Source of the DNA: Bryoerythrophyllum caledonicum
Taxonomy: Eukaryota; Streptophyta; Bryopsida; Pottiales; Pottiaceae
NCBI GenBank assembly: GCA_963971425.1
Contig: OZ020525.1
Span: 9,779,560-9,843,559 of the forward strand
DNA: 64,000 nt
Reading direction: 5' to 3'
Positions 1-11,382 of this stretch are shown piece after piece. Below the pieces are notes generated by a model that had not been told where the DNA came from, ran no database searches, and saw only the letters and a list, made by a program, of their open reading frames with translations. Position 1 is the stretch's first letter; the number at the start of each line of letters is the position of its first letter. The translations under genes and the position numbers were made by a program.

Positions 1-3000
1 TCCTGACTGTCGTGAAGAATGCGGTGTTTTTCAGCGTAAGTAGATAAGATGGATGTTAATGTACTAGTAAAGAGTTTATATATTGTATTTGCTAGTGCAA
101 TTGGTCGGTGGTTTGAGAGGTAAGAAGGATCACCTTTTTTATATAGTAGAATTGTTAGACTAGTTTTCCATGAGGGTGGAATTTGTTTTTGTTTGTAGCA
201 ATGTTTGAAAAAAGTGAAGAGTAGAGTATGAAAGCGTTGGGGGAGGTTTTTGAGAATGTCATTAGGGATTTTGTCTGGGCCGGGAGCTTTGTTGTTACCC
301 AGATTTTTTAAGCATAACTCATAAATTTCTTGGTCAAAGTACTTGTAGAGGGAAGTTTGTTGTTCTCCACGTTTTTCTAATATAAAGCCATCTAAGTCAT
401 GCCAGGGATATTGTCGCACTCCACATGTACAGGTGGATGGATGTTGTGGTTGATAATAACAAGTTGGGACAGTAGGATAATTGTTTATAGTTTGTTGTAA
501 ATATATCTCGTTTGCGATTTCTTCAGGGTTTGTGATGATATTGTTGTATCTATCAGTTATACAATTTAGTGGACAAGAGATGTTATCTTTGAATACTCTT
601 TTGTTTATCTTTTTTGGGCTTGTTTCGTATAGTTTTCGGTATTTAGATATTGCTTTTTTGACACAATCTCTAGAATATTTAGTGGTGATTTTTCTAGCTA
701 GTTGATTTGCGTTTTTTGCAATTGACGCTAAATTTTGGAGCCAATCTTCATGTGGTATAGAATTTGCGGGAGGTGGTGGTATTTGAACATGAGGATGATT
801 TTGTATTATATTTATGATAGGATGATTTCTCCAATTATTATTGTTATTAACTATGTAGATTGTTTTCCGTATGATGTGATATGTAGAGAGATGCTTTTTC
901 CATTGTCTAGATAGTTTTCGAGGGAGGAATCCACCTTGTTTAGCAGTTCGATCAGTGAGTTGGGGTAAAGGAGATGTAGAGCATGTTTTTTCAAGAGTAT
1001 TAGACATGTTAAAGATAATTGTATCTAAAGTTTTACATGCAAAGTGCCATTGTGTCTGTGTTAACTGAGGATTAATGTCTAGTATGTTAATAAGGTTTTC
1101 AATGAGGTGAGAATTTTCTTCTATGAATTGAGATTGAAATAGTGACATATTAGATTCAGGGATAGGATTGAGAAGTCTTTTAGGATATGTTTTTATTAAG
1201 GTAGGTGATCTAGATATAAGTGTGTTTGGTGGTATGTGTAGTTGGATGGGATAATGGTCTGAATTAAGGTTTAGGGTGGTATCAGTACTTGATGTCATGT
1301 TTTGTTGGGTAGACGTGTTTATGTAGAATCCGTCAATAAGGCTACACTAAAATTGAGAATTAGTGTTCGCAACACTAATTACGAACTCTAACACTAAATG
1401 TCAACTTGAGATAAAGTGTTACAACACTAAATGCCAACATGAACACTAAATACAGAGAATTGTAACTTTGGGATTTAACTAGCTTTACATATAGTGTAAT
1501 GGCAAAATAATGTTTAGAAAATTAAGAATTAGAAAATATTACAAAGTTGACAAAAATTGACAAACATTGACAAAGATCATGTGATTCAAGAAATTACTAA
1601 AAATTCAATAGTAATTTAAGTAAATTAATAATAATATAAATATTATTATTATTATATATTATATATATTATATATATTATTATAATATAAATAAACTAAT
1701 TAATAATAATAATAATAACAAATAAAAAGTCAAACATGCGGTTCATCAACAGGTGGCTCATTAATGAGCGTTACACTAAATTCCAACAAATACACAATTA
1801 GAGGAGTAAGGTCAATAGAGGTTATTACATTAAATGTAGTGTAACACTAATTCTCAATTTTAGTGTAGTGGTAGAGTAATTAAGGCCACCTTGTCTTGAA
1901 TAAGATGTGTTTGTGGGAATGTAGGTGAGATTAATATTCGTGGTGAATAATTTCCGTTGTATATCTTCAGTTGTTGGATTGGTGTGTATGTTGTCTATTG
2001 TACGACCAATGAGGACAATATCTCTGTTAAAGTCACCACATAGTAGATGTATATGATTTTGGTGGCTGTTAATAGTGTTTGAAATAGTATCTTTGATAGA
2101 GTTAATGAGTCCTAGGTCTTCGGAGTGTGTAGGCATATATATGTTAAGGATTAACCAAGGTTGCAATGGTTGGTTTGAGATTCGTATTATTTGAAGGTAT
2201 GGTGAGATTGAGGCTGGCGTTGGGATCTTTGAGATGTTTCCAGGAAATGTATATTTATTATGTATCATGGTGAGAAGGCCTCCTCTAGTGGGAGTATATG
2301 GAATTCTACGCTGGATACACCTTGTAAGCGCATGTGTATTATTAAAAATGAGCTTATAGTTTGGAAACAAGTTTTGAATATATTTAGTAGATTTCTTGGT
2401 GGTAAGTTTTGTTTCTTGGATATTTATAATAGCAGGGGTGATTAAGGTATTAAGTAGCATATTTTGAATGTTTGGGAGAGAAGTGTTGAGGTGAGAAGTA
2501 TTCCAGGTAATGATGTAGGTTTGTGGACTATCAGTTAGTGTGGGTTGTGATGTGGGCGCAATAGGGGCAGGAGGAGGAGGGGGGTGTGAATATTCTGGGG
2601 TAGGTTCAAAAATGCGGTAAGTTTTAACTAATAGTTGTTCAGGTAAATAAGGAAATCTGCTTTTAAGTTGTTCAAGTGTAGGAGTTGGGGTTGTAGTGTG
2701 GAGAAAGTCATATAATTCTTTATGGATTGAGGGTTTATTGGTGAAGATGTGATTGTAGTCATTTTGAAATTTTGTGTAAGGATGTGATAATTGAATATGT
2801 CTCTCAGGGGCATTGTCGAGTGAGGTCAGTTTTTGCAAGAGTGTTATTGTCCAATTTAATGTGGATGTTATATTATTTAAATTTGAAAGGATATTATTGC
2901 AATTTGTTATTGATGGATGTATGGTGATGACGATAGCGTATAAAATATAAGGAGCTATGTATTGGTTTAAGCTATTTATATATTTTTTTAGATAGGGAAG

Positions 3001-3537
3001 TTGACGGCTTAGTTCATCGTGTTGGCTATGATTTGGGTTAAGGAAAGGTGCAAAGGATTGTGCTAGATGTTGATATTCAAGGTGTAATTTAATGGTACTA
3101 GGAATAAAATATGTTTTTGCTCTCCGTTTATGTAGTGTTGGATGTGTTTTGAGGAGATTAGGCATCGGGCCTGGGTTTTGTTCAATGTCTCCACATCTAT
3201 AAAGGAGGGTTGATGTGTCGAATGTGTATTGTAGGGTATATATTTTAAGTATATAGGGATTGTTAGTGTTATGTATTGAGTTGTTTGTTTTGTTCTTTTT
3301 CTTTTGTGTTGTTTGTGTTTTGTTTTTGTCTTGTGGTGTAATATAGAGATATATTGTATATTTTTGTTTGTTTTTAAGAATTTTGTTTTGTTTTTTTTGG
3401 TTTTTTGTTGTAGTATTTAAATATATCATAATGGAGGAGTAATATTTGTTTGTCTTTTGAAGTTTTATATTTTTTTTGAATTTTTTTACATAAGTATAAC
3501 ACAATACTATATAATATACCACCGCGATGGTGGACAT
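1..3537 (-). CDS. LINE ORF2: 2A leader, APE endonuclease, reverse transcriptase (partial, MITE-split)
   Basis: Polyprotein that nicks target DNA and copies LINE RNA. The ATG at 3537 was chosen because it lies two bases after the ORF1 stop and opens a frame leading into the 2A motif. Order: a Lys/Asn/Thr-rich leader of about 115 residues; a 2A motif CGDIEQNPGP; a spacer; a Pro-rich stretch; then an apurinic-type endonuclease with IITWNTS, INIQETKL and CGDFNRDI. The frame is then cut by the MITE at 1342-1868. Below 1341 the frame resumes with LIDGFYIN, LNSDHYPIQLH (endonuclease end), NNKAPGPDKIPNDIL and NHRPIALANTIYKLF (reverse transcriptase fingers/palm), and runs off the window open. The YADD active site and RNase H, present in copy 2, would lie outside. 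Reading from the edge to 1341 shows no stop, so only the MITE visibly breaks it. Confidence 0.9.
1342..1868. mobile_element. MITE inserted in LINE copy 1 ORF2
   Basis: Both ends carry a perfect inverted repeat of 26 bases starting CTACACTAAAATTGAG. The interior (527 bases in all) is AT-rich with no ORF and has further AACACTAA/TTAGTGTT motifs near the ends. It separates endonuclease codons that are contiguous in copy 2 (GG.NYS... from LIDGFY), so it inserted into the LINE. The target-site duplication is not clear (flanks AGG and TGG), so the superfamily is left open. Confidence 0.85.
3166..3192 (-). other. 2A-like ribosome-skipping motif in LINE copy 1
   Basis: The codons read GDIEQNPGP, matching the D-[VI]-E-x-N-P-G-P consensus of 2A peptides. 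In viruses and some animal and trypanosome LINEs, ribosomes skip the Gly-Pro bond here and release the upstream peptide. The final Pro is followed directly by Met-Pro-Asn, the start of the conserved ORF2 body. Copy 2 has the same motif at the same place with a different variable residue (T instead of Q). Skipping activity itself is inferred. Confidence 0.85.
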
Positions 3538-3539
3538 AA

Positions 3540-5231
3540 CTAGTTTGTCATGTCCATTTGTTTCTCCATGATGGACACACTACGGTGAGATGTCTCTCCT
3601 TCCTTGGACGCCTCGACTTCTCGTTCAAATGCCTCCGCTTCATGATTCTCAAGAAGTTGGATGAGATTCATCCGGAGTGTGCTCATCTCTCCTCGCAATG
3701 TTCGGGCGGATATTGTTTGGACGGTGTCCACATATTGGCGTGCCTCCTCAACAATTTCTTGCTTCATTACTGCCATCTCGCGTCGAACTTTGACAATGGT
3801 GTGGTCGGTACCGCGCTTCACTTCACTTTGAACCATGCGTTGTAGTTCTTCTCTTGAAAATCCAATCTTGGGAGCATTCTCGAGTGCGATCACTGCGTTG
3901 GCTACTGCGGAATTTACATCGGTAAAACCCCATTTGGTGACGAGTTCAGCGGATGGTGCGCTAGTTCCATTCAAACTTTTGGGGTGGGGGGTAAACTCAA
4001 TATATTTGCCTAATATTTTCCCGCTTGTGTTGACATGCTTCTTGTAAACCGTGGGGTTAAGACAGTGAATGTTGCAAATTCCAACATGTTTGCCATGTTC
4101 CATCTTGAAGAACACATCCTTCGCATTCTCCTTGCCAAAGTATGCCTCAAGACTCTTCTCTAATTCTTCTACGTTTTTTATCTTGTTTAAATTTTTTGCT
4201 ATAAGAAGTAATGCATTCTTTTTAGCCTTGTCCTCGTCACTCATTTTCCCTTTGGTTGCAAAGTATGGAGTAAAAATTTCGTGATTCAATGCGACTTTGT
4301 ATTCTTTGAGCTTTTGAGCTTGTTCAGGAGAGGGGGTTTTTACCCATGCAAATTCCAAATCTACTCGTTTTTGTACATCGGTAATTTCATAGTCAAATCC
4401 CCTTGCAAAACCCTCGCGGACTATTTCTTCGTGGAGCTTATACCAATGTTGATTGACGAGATTAGGACCCGATATTTTGACGGAGAGAAGGTTTGCAAAA
4501 GCCAAAGAGTCATAACTCTTGCAAACCTTCCCACGGATCGGAATTCCTTCCGCAAGAGTTAAAATAAATGGGCGGATGCCACGAAGAAGACCTACCCCAT
4601 CTACCTCCGGATTTTTGAGATGAATCTTAATAGTGCCACTCCATCTATTGGTTTTGTGGTAACACATGATGGCTAGTGGCTCACCCAAAATTTCCCCAAG
4701 TTCAATTCCCATGTCATTTAATCGTTCTCGTACCATCTCTTGGACGACATCCTTTGTCCACACTTCCAAGTCTCCTAATTGGAAAGAGACCGCAATATGA
4801 TAATCAAGAGAAAATCCATGACCATCGACTTCAACTTCACTAGGAAGTTGCGTTAGATTGAAGTGATGACCTTCTTTCCCATCTATTCTTTTAGAGGGCC
4901 ATTCTTCTTGAGAGACATAGGGAAAAGAGGAAAAAGCTTCTACTTTCTCTTTTGTCTCTTTCTCACTCAAACCCATCCCCACAAGTTCATTGACGGTGTG
5001 AATTGGTTCCTTTGGACTCTCACTTTTCATAGCTATAGTGTTTAGAGTGTTAAACCCCAACCAATATGGAGGTCGGGGCAAACTGGTTGCCCGGACCTTC
5101 TTATGGTTTGGGGACGACGTAACCTCACCATTTGACCTTTTTTGTGTAGAATTTGTGTTGCAAGCACTCTCTTCCACTACTTCCATAAATTCAATTACTC
5201 TAGAGGTTGAGGTGGCATGAGCATGAGACAT
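3540..5231 (-). CDS. LINE ORF1 protein
   Basis: About 563 residues, from an ATG preceded by CATTGCAGA, to a TAG two bases before the ORF2 ATG. It corresponds to ORF1 of copy 2 over its whole length, with shared blocks such as FNLTQLPSEVEVD, IMCYHK, IKIHLK, GKVCKSYDSLA.ANLLSVKI and EFAWVKTPSPE. I recognise no RRM, zinc knuckle or gag fold. The C-terminal third is charged and helical (VRREMAVMKQEIVEEARQYV) and could form a coiled coil, as in other LINE ORF1 proteins that coat the RNA. Function is inferred from position only. The same frame stays open upstream to 8063, so a longer form of 1507 residues is formally possible, but the conserved part starts here. Confidence 0.8.
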   Translation of the reverse strand: MSHAHATSTSRVIEFMEVVEESACNTNSTQKRSNGEVTSSPNHKKVRATSLPRPPYWLGFNTLNTIAMKSESPKEPIHTVNELVGMGLSEKETKEKVEAFSSFPYVSQEEWPSKRIDGKEGHHFNLTQLPSEVEVDGHGFSLDYHIAVSFQLGDLEVWTKDVVQEMVRERLNDMGIELGEILGEPLAIMCYHKTNRWSGTIKIHLKNPEVDGVGLLRGIRPFILTLAEGIPIRGKVCKSYDSLAFANLLSVKISGPNLVNQHWYKLHEEIVREGFARGFDYEITDVQKRVDLEFAWVKTPSPEQAQKLKEYKVALNHEIFTPYFATKGKMSDEDKAKKNALLLIAKNLNKIKNVEELEKSLEAYFGKENAKDVFFKMEHGKHVGICNIHCLNPTVYKKHVNTSGKILGKYIEFTPHPKSLNGTSAPSAELVTKWGFTDVNSAVANAVIALENAPKIGFSREELQRMVQSEVKRGTDHTIVKVRREMAVMKQEIVEEARQYVDTVQTISARTLRGEMSTLRMNLIQLLENHEAEAFEREVEASKEGETSHRSVSIMEKQMDMTN

Positions 5232-8063
5232 TCTGCAATGACAAATAAGAATGATGTCATAACAATTGGTTAAGATGTTGTGTATTATTTTTCTTCTCTT
5301 AACCTTGACATCTTTCCCTTCCCACAACTTACTTTGTGGGCCTCTTGGGTTTAAGATGTTCAAGAAGATCCTAAAGACTTGGACATTACTATGTGGTTTT
5401 AAATACATACAAATCAAACGCAAGAAATATAGGCAAATTTGATAACATTTAATATGTCTTTGAAGAAAATATAACCATGCATCCTTATTAGAGATATCAT
5501 TAGAATGGTCATTTTTTTTTGAAAGAGTTTTAAGATTATGTAAAGAAGAATGTACTGATAGAGTAAGTTTATATATGACTAACCTATTATTTCGAGTGCA
5601 AATTTTAACAATTAGATAGAGATATTGACACCTATTGTTAAAGCAATACATTTGTACACACTTGTGGAAGGTGCCAAAGCAATGGTCACCTTCCCAAAAA
5701 ACGATTTTTTTGATTGTTAAGCAATTGGGTAATATACGAATGTTTGCAAAATAAATCTCATTGATTTGAAAATAATATGAAGGGGTGTAGAAGGGAGAAA
5801 TACCTGATGAGGTTGGATTTTGGTGCTGGTCGTACTGCCTGGTTGTGCTGTTTCGTGTGGGACTTGTTGGTGTAGAACTGGAACTGGCTTTGGGTCGATT
5901 ACGGTCCCACCTCGTCCTTCCTCTGCGAGCTGTCAGCGAGTTATATGGTCCTCCTGGCTGCGCGTCAGGTTCTCTTGGTTGCGGTAATAGGGGCCACTTG
6001 GCTGCGAGTATTTGCAGCGGTACTGGAATGTGGGTGATGCGGGGCGCGCCGTGGGTTCGGCCTGCTTGGCTGTTCTTTCTGCCTCCGTCGATGTTTACCC
6101 ACTGACAGCTCTCCGGCTGTTGCGTGCGGGCGATGCGGGGCACGCCGTGGTTTCGGCGTGCGTGATTGAACTCACTGTCTTTGTCTGTTCTCACCCATTG
6201 GTAACTCTCCGGCTGCTGCGCATAAGTAAGTCTCGCCACTGCTAGGGTTTGGCTGCTAGTACTAGGACGATGGTTGTCTTGGACTGTGTCGGTTGTATGT
6301 TGTGCACGCCGTGTCTTGTTCTGAGTTGGTTCGTGGTGGCCCTTCGTGCGCCGCCTGCTGCGCCTGCTGTGTCTGTGAGGTGGACTTGATTGCGAGGTAA
6401 GTCTACTAACTGGGGTTGCTGTATGGTGTGTGTTGTGCGAAGAACTGTCTCTCTCTATTATCTCGCTGTTGAATATGGGTGCTAATGAGAGTTGATACAG
6501 GGAGTAAGTAACTATAGGTTCAGGGAGCGATCTACAGAAAAGGGGCGTCCATGTCTCATCACTCCATGCTCTGATCTTCACTCCGATAAGTCTAAAGTTA
6601 ATGTGTGACAGGGTGTGGGAAACAACTAGTTTAGGTATGAGTAGAAAACGCAAGCACGATGCGTTCTGTGGTTGTCTATGTGGAGTCTTATAGCAAGGGA
6701 TGGGAGTTGGGGTATCAGGAAGTGGGCGAATAATCCACGTTGACCTCTGTTGGTGTCTCTCGCCGAATCTGTAGGAGGCTTGCGTGAGTTTGTCGATTTC
6801 GTACGCGGATCTAAAGCTTGCGTGCGTGGACTTTGAGGTTGCTTGTACGCGTAGTGTGTTGCGGGATTCGGTGGAGCACCTGCGGTCATCAGCACTGCTT
6901 GCGGCGGTTGGTGGGTTGGTGTTGGAAGTCGTGGTATCGCGAGATGTAATTCGACCGCGCAGGTGGTAAGTGCGGCTGACTTTGTCTGGGTGGCGGGGTT
7001 CGTCGTCTTGCATTTTGTGGTTTTCTTCGGGGATTGGAGGATCTGCGTTTGTGGCTGGAGATAAGGTTAGCAGAAGTAGGGTTATGGTGTAAAGGTGTAC
7101 CTGGTAGGGTGCTGATTTGGTGGTGAGCGGGGGGTTGCGTGCTTTGACAACTTCTCGGATTGATTCAGGGGCGGGGCAGGCTTGTGGGCGGTTGTTGTTT
7201 GATTCTGTGGAGATAAGGATGGGCGATTCGGTGGAGATCAGATTCTGTGATTCGGCGGGGACCAAGTTGTGTGATTCGGTGGAGATCAGGAGATCAGCTG
7301 TGCCGATTCTTTGCTGCTGGGTTGCGTGAGAGGTGCTGCCTACTGCAGATCTAAGGTAAGCCTCATCTTGAGAGATTTGTTGTAGATGCTCTTCACAGCT
7401 GGATTTTTGTCTGGAGCTAGATTCGTTGAGGTGTGCGATATTGTCATCTTGTGCCTTGTTGCTCCTGGCAAGGGTTAATTGATCTGCACAATTGGGCCAC
7501 TTGCATGCAGCTGGAGGTAAGGTGTAAGAAATCAAAGTTAGGTTGAAATTTTTTACCTTGCATAGTATTTGGTTGGTGAGGGGCGATGAGTTGCTTGCGT
7601 TGATTTGTTGTGGCGTTGAGTTGGGTCGATCCGGGTAATGTTTGTGGCTGTCGGTGATTATTTGGTGGTAATTGTGTGTGTCCTGCATGTGGGTTTGTAA
7701 TTGTAAGAATAATTTTCTGATAGGGGGTTTAGGGAACTTACTTGGAATACTCAAGCAGTGGTGTCGAGCTGTGGATGCTCCGTGTTGCATTGACGGCCCA
7801 CTTTTGAAAACTGCAGGGCGTTCTTCGTGGTTGCGAGTCCAAGACCGAGGTGATCGAAGTCTTCCTTGAGGTTCAGTACTCTCTGGATGACAGAACTGCT
7901 GCAAACCGGTTTTGAAGACAGAGTTTATTAGTGCATAATCAATGTGGGCAGTGGCTTCGTCCCAGTCCTTTGATTCGTCTTCCAGTTCTATCCAGACCCT
8001 GCAGAAAGGAATTAATAAGTTTGTTAGCAACAATTTGCAATTAATGCAATCTTCCTTTGGCAT
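5232..8063 (-). other. LINE copy 1 leader: open frame with mini-intron-like segments
   Basis: This 2.8-kb stretch is open in the ORF1 frame from an ATG at 8063. Its translation is low in complexity (rich in Ser, Thr, His, Gln, Pro) with STES repeats near 7170-7280 and matches no family I know. On the minus strand it contains short donor/acceptor pairs, for example about 7740 (AA|GTAAGT) to 7680 (ATGCAG), 7558 to ~7510, and 7098 (CAG|GTACAC) to ~7052 (CTCCAG). These would be introns of 45-65 bases. A further donor at ~5803 (CAG|GTATTT) and acceptor just before 5231 (TTGCAG) could join the leader to ORF1. Only the last ~110 bases above ORF1 resemble copy 2. It may be leader, promoter, or captured host sequence. 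Confidence 0.45.
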
Positions 8064-8935
8064 TCTGCGAAACTATGTCTTTTGCGGTCTTGGGCATAAG
8101 CTGGATGTCACTCGCTGGAACTGAGGTGTGTTCTGCACATTGCCGGACATTTGTCTGCCAGGTCGATTATCAGTACGTAGACTTTACATTCTACTTTACG
8201 TCGTAAGGCAAGATGGTCTACGCAGTTCAACTTGTAACACAAGGCATGTTGTTTCGAAGTGGGTATTTGTTGTTGGTGATCGTGAACGTTGGAGTCTTGT
8301 ATGGCAATAGGATGACACTGTCTTCTGAGGAGGTGTACATACTTCTGCATACATAATATAAACAGACTATATAGATGTTGGTAATCTGTATGTGTACGCT
8401 TGATGGGTGCTATTGGTGCTAAGTGGGTGATGTTATGCTGTAATTGACTATTCTCTAATTGTGCTGGTGTGTATTGTGTCTTTCTAAGCATTGGTATCTA
8501 CTAGGATTGTGAGAGAGACTGGGGGGATGTGTAGGGGAATGCAACAGAATTTTCTATACTAAATCTTTGCTTTGTAGGTTCACAGCAAAAGATGTCGCTA
8601 GATCTGGATGCCAACACTTTGGGTCCCATGCTCAGATGCCCACTATCCAAATCTAATGATAAAATTTACGTACACACAACAAAGTGAGATATAGTGTCCT
8701 CAAGTTCTGTCCAACACAGAGCATTCATCATCCCTACATAAGTTGCAAATCTCAGTCATAAGTGAGGACCACAGCAGTGCCCAGCTCACATGCTGCCTTA
8801 ATCCTTCAAGTTGCAACAAGACTCCCCCATCTCTCCTCACCTAATTTCACGGAGCTCTCTCAGGCGCCATCTCCGAATCTAAACATGCGACCCTCACACA
8901 AAATTATTCAGCAAATACTACACTAAGGGACGCTT
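8064..8935. other. No recognised gene; possible outer LINE leader
   Basis: A minus-strand frame of 127 codons at 8108-8491 is His/Gln/Thr-rich like the adjoining LINE leader, but has no recognisable domain. The rest to 8935 shows no gene, repeat or conserved motif that I can see. The 5' end of LINE copy 1 may lie in here. Confidence 0.3.
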
Positions 8936-9345
8936 TAGAGCATCTCCACCCCGCACCGCAAACCGCCAAACTGGCGGTGCGGGGTGGGTAGGGTGCCCAC
9001 ATCGCATGCCCCAAAACGGGGTATCGGTGCAGGGTTTTGAAGATTTGGGAGGGTCGGAATGGAGAACTGGGGTTGGGCACCGAGCTCCCCGGGGTTTACA
9101 GTTTCGGCCCCCCCACTCCCTGCATGCCACGTGGCATGCCGGGAGTGGAGCGGTCGGAATTTTTAATTTTAATTTTAATTTTTAATTTTTTTTAATTTTT
9201 ATTAAATAAAAAAAATAACTTTTTAAAAATATTTTTAAAAAAAAATTTAATTTTTTTTTTTTTTTTTTACCGCTGCTGGCCAGCTGCCGGCCAGCTGCAG
9301 CTGGGTGCGGGGAGGAGAGGATAACTCCTTGAGCCCAATTGGCTC
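8936..9345. mobile_element. GC-rich MITE-like segment beginning GAGCATCTCCA
   Basis: Starts TTTAGAGCATCTCCACC, the same terminal word as the PIF/Harbinger-like element at 11383 and a third occurrence near 10640. A GC-rich left half (GCGGTGCGGGG hairpins) is followed by a poly-A/T tract at 9155-9270 and GGCCAGCTGC repeats. The right end is not convincingly inverted, so this may be a decayed or composite copy. Confidence 0.35.
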
Positions 9346-10679
9346 AATGGGCAGCTTAGAGAACACTTTAGAAAATTAATAAAGTAGGGGCCAATTCTCC
9401 CATGTGTAAGCCCTTGGGGCCGTAACTAGAGGTCATAAGAGGATTTTTTGACAAATTCAACCCATCTAGATCTTTCTTTTTTATCTTTGATAAAGATGGA
9501 TGAGAGGAGGCATAAGGTGTTGGTTGCCCTTGTTTTCTTTGTGGCCATTAGGCATGTTTTCTCGATTGTTGCAATTTTGCAACAATTGGCCTTGGCTCAA
9601 CATTATAGTGCCATGACTATAATGTATGCCATCATGGTGGAAGAGGATGGTGTTTCAATGGTGGCACGGAGTGTCTGGATGTTGGATAGGACAACTTTCT
9701 ACATTTGAGTGAGAACGTGTCTACAGGGTTGTCTATCGTGACAAAGTGACGATGACGTGCCGTCACGGCGTGACGTGTCGTGACGGACACCTTTGTCAAA
9801 ACACAATAGGGTCAAACTAGGCTCTGAACCCTAGGGTGGGTAATATTTCTACATCTTTGCCATGTTGTCTATCCAATGTGGCAAAAACCTATGACGTATC
9901 AATCGGGTTCACCACTAGTTTTGATAAAGTTTTTCCTAATTGTCTCGACATCTCCCAGGGGGATTGAAGGGGTGGAGAAAAATCTCTTAATATAGTATAT
10001 TTTAGTGAAATTAATGAAGGAAAATCGTTGTATTTTTTGGCAAATGGGAAGGATGGGCATGTCGATTTCTTTGTGTATCCGACGTGTTTCTATGGAGATA
10101 AATGTAAATATTGAATATTAGGATGTAAAAATAGCCCTGTCACGGTAACGTCACCATCCGTCACAACGTCATGCCGTCATTGTGTCATGACATCATATTT
10201 CAAAAATTTCAGCAAGAAACAAGACAATGCAAAAAAACGCTTAAGCAAGAAGAGGGAGAAAAAAATGAAGAAGTGGAAGAGGATGATGAGGGTGAAAGAA
10301 AAGGAGAGGAATTTTGACTGTCCAGATTCTGCCACAATCCAACGGTGCTGATTTGCTGAAAAAATGATTTTTTACCAGAAAAATATTTTTTTAAGGGTTT
10401 TTGGAAACGGCCTTGAGGCCAGGAAACGGCCTGCCATTCTTGTAGCACCCGATTTTTGGCGCGCGGGCGGTGTCAGATCTTGTCCCTCAAGCATTAAGAA
10501 ATTGTTTTAAAAAATTGGCCTTGACTCCCCATGTAAGGCCCCTCAGGCCAATTTCAGAATTTGGACCAATCACAAGGCTGGATTTCGCCTTCCATTGGCC
10601 CCATGGTTGGCTTGGCCTCTCGTATAAAGCTGCCCTAAGAGCATCTCCATCCTTCATTCAAAAGACAACAAATACTACA
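9346..10679. other. No supported gene
   Basis: A frame of 86 codons at 9448-9708 (+) has no recognised domain. Dense TGACG/CGTCA words occur at 9730-9790 and, in opposite orientation, at 10135-10195, which may be remnants of inverted termini of an old element of about 460 bases. Nothing else is visible. Confidence 0.35.
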
Positions 10680-11382
10680 CTAAGGGGGTTTCACATACTG
10701 ACCAAACTATGTACGTGGACCGAATTTTGGAGTTGGAAAATTATATTGAAATATGTAATTTGCAGAGTTTGGGTCCTTAAAGTGTGAAAGCTCGAGGGAC
10801 CGAGTTGAGAGGCCGCGACTCGTATCATTCGGTAACTCCCAAGTCAAATTTTACTTCTTGAAGGTCCTAATTTTTTGAAATCTTCCTCTTTTATTATTCT
10901 CTTGCCATGGAGTCCACAAGGGAACACATTTTTGGTTAAAAAATCAACAAAATGGTCAAAATGCTCTTTACACAAAAAATTCCAGCATAAGCACCGGCAT
11001 TTAAAAATTCAGGTAAAAACATTTAAGTGAAAATCCGAATAAAAATTTCAAGTGAAAAATTTAAAGTTCAAAAGTTGAGTAAAAAAATGGGGTAAAATAT
11101 TTTAGGGTCTAATGGTTGAGATCTTGTCAAATCTTAATACTTTAATGAAAAAAATGTTCAGCACCTCGACAAAAGTTAGGTTCGAACGAGAATAGAAATC
11201 CAAAATTATCTTGAGGAACCAAACTCTTGGCGCCAAAACCTCCAAAAAGTGCTACCATGTAGGCATTTTAGCCTCTCGACCCTTGGTCCGTGTATGAAGG
11301 CCGATTTTGAGGCTCTAGACCAATCAAATTGCAAGTAGCACTCGGCCTCTTGACCCTTGGTCTGCGTGTGAAAACCCCCTAA
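10680..11382. mobile_element. TIR DNA element, ~0.7 kb, non-coding
   Basis: The left end reads CTAAGGGGGTTTCACA with GACCAA shortly after. The right end reads TTGGTC..GTGTGAAAACCCCCTAAG, its inverted complement with a few changes. The interior has no meaningful frame. A PIF/Harbinger-like element lies directly at the right terminus (TAA), so this one is older. The word AAATACTACACTAAGGG just outside the left end recurs at 8916-8933, suggesting a second, degraded copy there. Confidence 0.6.

Larger units (their letters stand above)
1..8063 (-). mobile_element. LINE copy 1 (APE endonuclease/RT, 2A-bearing), cut by left window edge
   Basis: Non-LTR retrotransposon on the minus strand. From its 5' side it holds a long open leader (about 8063-5232), ORF1 (5231-3540) and ORF2 (3537 to beyond position 1). 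ORF1 and ORF2 are clearly homologous to the plus-strand copy at 22.4-32.8 kb, so this is one family. ORF2 shows the endonuclease motifs and the beginning of the reverse transcriptase before the edge is reached. Apart from a 527-base MITE at 1342-1868 the coding frames read open, so this copy is younger or better preserved than copy 2. The 5' boundary is not fixed: homology to copy 2 is only obvious up to about 5340, and the leader above that differs. The 3' end, and so any target-site duplication, lies outside the window. Confidence 0.9.

Noticed and set aside
9448-9708. 86-codon plus-strand frame
   Set aside because: It begins in non-coding context and matches no family; possible transposase relic but not supportable.
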